The notes beneath the pieces were generated by a model. It ran no database searches. It was not told where the DNA came from and saw only the letters and a program-made list of their open reading frames with translations. A DNA stretch of 64,000 bases from Shinella zoogloeoides. GTDB taxonomy: Bacteria; Pseudomonadota; Alphaproteobacteria; Rhizobiales; Rhizobiaceae. A program made the translations under genes and the position numbers. The DNA lies in contig NZ_CP086610.1 of NCBI RefSeq assembly GCF_020883495.1, positions 3,721,501-3,785,500 of the forward strand, read 5' to 3'. Below, piece after piece: positions 61,826 through 64,000 of this stretch (position 1 is its first letter; each line of letters starts with the position of its first letter).

Positions 61826-62650
61826 TTACGGCCCTTCCCGGCCCGCCGCCCATTCCAGCCGCTTGTAGTCGAAGCCGTATTTCAGCGTCGGCTTGACGAT
61901 CTCGAAATAGGGCGAGAGGTCGAAGTCGCGCGGCGTATAGAGCGAATGATGGCGGATATGCAGGATTTCCTGGCGCGAATAGGTCGAGGTCGCCGCTGCG
62001 TGGCCGGGCGCGCGGGTGATGTCCGGCAGGATGGGATAGCGGATCGCCTCGAAAGCCTCGGCGATCAGCGTGGAGCAGATTGCCCGCGTCGGGTCGCCCG
62101 AGCCGAAGGCGATCATGCGCCGCCGCCAGCGCACCGGAATGGGCGGCGTCGGCAGGAAGTAGCGCAGCATGTCCGTGATGTTCTTCATGTCGTATTTCAG
62201 CCCCAGCCGGGAGACCATGAAGGTGAGGACCGTGTCCCGGTCCTCCGGCGTCAGGCCGATGGGCCGGCAGATGCGCGTGTTGTAGGTGCGGTACTTGGTG
62301 AGGGGCACGGCGACGCACCCTTCGCCAAGATTGACCTCGATGAGCTGCGGCCGCTCCGCCGCCGGCAATGCCGCCTGATCGAGCGTCAGGGGCGCCGCCT
62401 CGCCGACGAACAGCGCGGCATGGGACCAGGTGGATTGCGTCAGGTATTTGATCGCCGCCGAGACCTTCTGGTTGCCCTCGACGAGCAGGATATCGCCGGG
62501 CCGCAGCGTGCGGGCGAGGGTCTCGGGATCGGAGGGCGTGTAGGGTTCGTAGCCGGAGGTCTGGCTTTGCAGCCGGTCGGCGAGAAGGCGGCCGAAACGG
62601 TCGAGCAGCGTGTCGCGGCCAGCGGAAAGCGGCTTCAATGCAGCGGTCAA
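61826..62650 (-). CDS. YiiX-like permuted NlpC/P60 (papain-fold) cysteine hydrolase
   Basis: 274 residues, no clear signal peptide. The catalytic His lies early (Q-S-T-W-S-H-A-A-L-F-V-G, about residue 76), followed by V-N-L-G-E-G, and the catalytic Cys late (A-I-C-S-T-L-I-A-E-A-F, about 192). This His-before-Cys order is the circularly permuted arrangement of the YiiX/YebB branch (PF05708), and G-D-I-L-L-V-E-G marks the domain start. It could hydrolyse a cell-wall or lipid amide; the substrate is unknown. It is divergent from mbfA (about 120 bp). Confidence 0.82.
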   Translation of the reverse strand: MTAALKPLSAGRDTLLDRFGRLLADRLQSQTSGYEPYTPSDPETLARTLRPGDILLVEGNQKVSAAIKYLTQSTWSHAALFVGEAAPLTLDQAALPAAERPQLIEVNLGEGCVAVPLTKYRTYNTRICRPIGLTPEDRDTVLTFMVSRLGLKYDMKNITDMLRYFLPTPPIPVRWRRRMIAFGSGDPTRAICSTLIAEAFEAIRYPILPDITRAPGHAAATSTYSRQEILHIRHHSLYTPRDFDLSPYFEIVKPTLKYGFDYKRLEWAAGREGP

Positions 62651-62712
62651 GTCTCGTCCTTCGCTGGTATCCTTTCATGCACTCTAGCCTCAGCCGCGAC
62701 GTCCTGTCGAGC

Positions 62713-62756
62713 TTGACGCAATCGGCCGCGCTCCTATATTTAGAATAATTCTAAAT
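62713..62756 (+). promoter_or_regulatory. mbfA promoter with Irr iron control element (ICE)
   Basis: TTGACG (62713-62718) and TATATT (62735-62740) form a 16-base-spaced sigma70-like promoter. A perfect 19-base palindrome, ATTTAGAAT-A-ATTCTAAAT (62738-62756), overlaps the -10 and start site. TTTAGAA...TTCTAAA is the iron control element bound by Irr under low iron; its position predicts repression when iron is scarce. Confidence 0.85.
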
Positions 62757-62769
62757 TGGATTTCAGCCG

Positions 62770-63753
62770 ATGTTCTCCCGCCTTCTCCGTCCCGGCAAGC
62801 GCAGCCTCGAATCCCTCAGCGAACAGGAAGTCCTGGCGCTCGCCATCTCCTCCGAGGAGGACGATGGCCGCATCTACCTCGCCTATGCCGATGCGTTGCG
62901 CGGCGCCTATCCTCATTCGGCCCGCGTCTTCGAGGAAATGGCGGAGGAGGAGAGCCATCACCGCCAGATGCTGATCGACCGCCATATCGCCCGTTTCGGC
63001 GACCGCATCCCGCTCGTCCGGCGCGAATATGTGCGCGATTTCCCCGAGCGGAAGCCGGATTGGCTGATCGGCAATATGTCGATCGAGAGGATCCGCGAAC
63101 AGGCCGAGGCGATGGAGGAGGCCGCGCACCGCTTCTATCTCACCGCCGCCGCGCGAACGGGCGACGCCGCCACGCGCAAGCTGCTCGGCGATCTGGCATT
63201 GGCGGAGAAGTCGCACGAATCCCTTGCCCGCCGGCTCGGCGAGGAGCACACACCCGTCGATGTGAAGGCGGAGGAGGACGAGACCGCGCGCCGGCAATTC
63301 CTCCTGACCTATGTGCAGCCCGGCCTTGCCGGCCTGATGGACGGCTCGGTCTCGACGCTCGCGCCGATCTTCGCCGCCGCCTTCGCCACGCAGGATACCT
63401 GGCAGACCTTCCTGGTCGGCCTCTCGGCCTCCGTGGGCGCGGGCATCTCGATGGGCTTCACGGAAGCCGCCCATGACGACGGCAAGCTCTCGGGGCGCGG
63501 CTCACCGCTCAAGCGCGGCCTCGCCTCGGGCATCATGACGGCGCTCGGCGGCCTCGGCCACGCGCTGCCTTATCTCATTCCGAACTTCATGCTGGCGACG
63601 ACCATCGCCGTTGCCGTGGTCTTCGTGGAACTCTGGGCCATCGCCTTCATCCAGAACCGCTACATGGAGACGCCGTTCTTCCGCGCCGTGCTGCAGGTCG
63701 TGCTCGGCGGCAGCCTGGTGCTCGCGGCGGGCGTGCTGATCGGCAATGCGTAA
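62770..63753 (+). CDS. mbfA: Membrane-bound ferritin A (rubrerythrin-VIT1 fusion, iron exporter)
   Basis: 327 residues: an N-terminal ferritin-like di-iron domain (about 15-150) with E-E-M-A-E-E-E-S-H-H, E-E-A-A-H-R-F-Y and A-E-K-S-H-E metal ligands, followed by a CCC1/VIT1-type transmembrane domain (about 180-327) with G-L-M-D-G-S-V-S and the E-A-A-H-D-D loop. In Bradyrhizobium and Agrobacterium this protein exports iron and protects from hydrogen peroxide, and is repressed by Irr. The ICE palindrome directly upstream fits that regulation. No terminator lies after it; a tiny convergent gene does. Confidence 0.95.
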   Translation: MFSRLLRPGKRSLESLSEQEVLALAISSEEDDGRIYLAYADALRGAYPHSARVFEEMAEEESHHRQMLIDRHIARFGDRIPLVRREYVRDFPERKPDWLIGNMSIERIREQAEAMEEAAHRFYLTAAARTGDAATRKLLGDLALAEKSHESLARRLGEEHTPVDVKAEEDETARRQFLLTYVQPGLAGLMDGSVSTLAPIFAAAFATQDTWQTFLVGLSASVGAGISMGFTEAAHDDGKLSGRGSPLKRGLASGIMTALGGLGHALPYLIPNFMLATTIAVAVVFVELWAIAFIQNRYMETPFFRAVLQVVLGGSLVLAAGVLIGNA

Positions 63754-63762
63754 GGGGGGACT

Positions 63763-63867
63763 CTAGCGCCGTGTCGGGCGGTTCATGTCGCGCACCACCC
63801 AGCGGAAGAAGACATAGACGCCGACGCCCATGATGGCGACCGGCAGGAGATTGGCAGCAGTATCCAT
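63763..63867 (-). CDS. 34-residue single-helix membrane peptide
   Basis: A reading frame of M-D-T-A-A-N-L-L-P-V-A-I-M-G-V-G-V-Y-V-F-F-R and a basic tail R-D-M-N-R-P-T-R-R. A GAGG ribosome binding site precedes the ATG by 4-7 bases. It has one transmembrane helix (about 5-23) and a positive-inside C-terminus. It is convergent with mbfA, ending 10 bp from it. Small peptides of this form are often overlooked; whether it is expressed or linked to mbfA is not known. Confidence 0.6.
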   Translation of the reverse strand: MDTAANLLPVAIMGVGVYVFFRWVVRDMNRPTRR

Positions 63868-63953
63868 TTCGACCTCAAATGCCCTCCCGGAGCGGGAGTT
63901 AAGGTCTTGCTAACCAATTTACAACATGCAGGGCGGTGACGATCCGTTCACAA

Positions 63954-63982
63954 AAAGGAAAGCGGGGCGTTACCGCCCCGCT
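63954..63982 (-). terminator. Intrinsic terminator of a minus-strand gene beyond the right edge
   Basis: AGCGGGGCG (63961-63969) and CGCCCCGCT (63974-63982) form a perfect stem with a TTAC loop. Read on the minus strand it is followed by TTCCTTTTTG, so it would end transcription entering from the right. Confidence 0.75.
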
Positions 63983-64000
63983 TCGATCCTCATCAGGCGC

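Noticed and set aside
1..64000. CRISPR arrays, tRNA/rRNA genes, insertion sequences, integrases or prophage genes
   Set aside because: None was found by reading. Intergenic spaces are short and contain only the hairpins and palindromes listed; no regularly spaced direct repeats or transposase-like translations were seen. A tRNAscan or ISfinder run would be a firmer test.

Overview
This 64 kb window is a GC-rich chromosomal segment of an alphaproteobacterium, almost certainly Hyphomicrobiales and most likely Rhizobiaceae (Rhizobium/Agrobacterium/Ensifer/Shinella-like). The evidence is a BA14K-family protein, an Irr-type iron box in front of mbfA, a three-hairpin small RNA between a marR gene and polA, a seryl-tRNA-synthetase-like amino acid:carrier-protein ligase operon, and rhizobial-style gene neighbourhoods. 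Genes lie on both strands and are tightly packed. No tRNA, rRNA, insertion sequence, prophage or CRISPR array was seen.

Layout. 1-1758: 5' part of dnaK (minus) with a heat-shock-type promoter. 2113-2848: a base-composition island with an orphan HNH-like toxin domain and a coupled candidate immunity gene. 2922-8918 (minus): class A penicillin-binding protein, BA14K protein, YbhN-like membrane protein, M20 peptidase, MarR regulator. 9004-9155 (minus): small RNA with C-rich, anti-Shine-Dalgarno-like loops. 9277-13383: polA and a secreted GH5 glycosidase. 13693-19461: an operon of carrier protein, acyl-CoA-dehydrogenase-like oxidase, amino acid:carrier-protein ligase, DUF1839 protein and GH2 glycosidase. 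19819-22988: YigZ, 1-Cys peroxiredoxin, a TetR/membrane-protein pair with a large operator, a HAD phosphatase. 23182-25067: recF and a MoeB/ThiF-like gene.

25132-30802: hydroxyacid dehydrogenase, SH3 protein, PfkB kinase, and the EF-P modification cluster (efp divergent from epmA-epmB). 30868-36684: chemoreceptor without a sensor domain, CysZ-like protein, VOC protein with divergent TetR, nth, DUF2244, AraC-MGMT fusion. 36742-42768 (minus): gpmA, dapB, MsbA-like ABC exporter, glk, mgsA, mepA. 42949-51529 (plus): yejABEF importer followed by ghrA-like, ybaK-like and M29 aminopeptidase genes. 51536-53714 (minus): flavodoxin-fold oxidoreductase and xseA. 53796-57126: GT-C enzyme divergent from a GT2/GtrA pair, a three-part lipid-linked sugar transfer set. 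57084-61298: XRE regulator with divergent membrane protein, acetylpolyamine amidohydrolase, EamA exporter, OmpA lipoprotein. 61306-63867: group III truncated globin, YiiX-like hydrolase, mbfA with its iron control element, and a 34-residue membrane peptide.

Most of the window is housekeeping. The parts most worth attention are the toxin/immunity island, the small RNA, the aminoacyl-carrier-protein operon, the glycosylation set and several strong palindromic regulatory sites. Family calls were made by reading translated sequences and from remembered family features. No database search was run.
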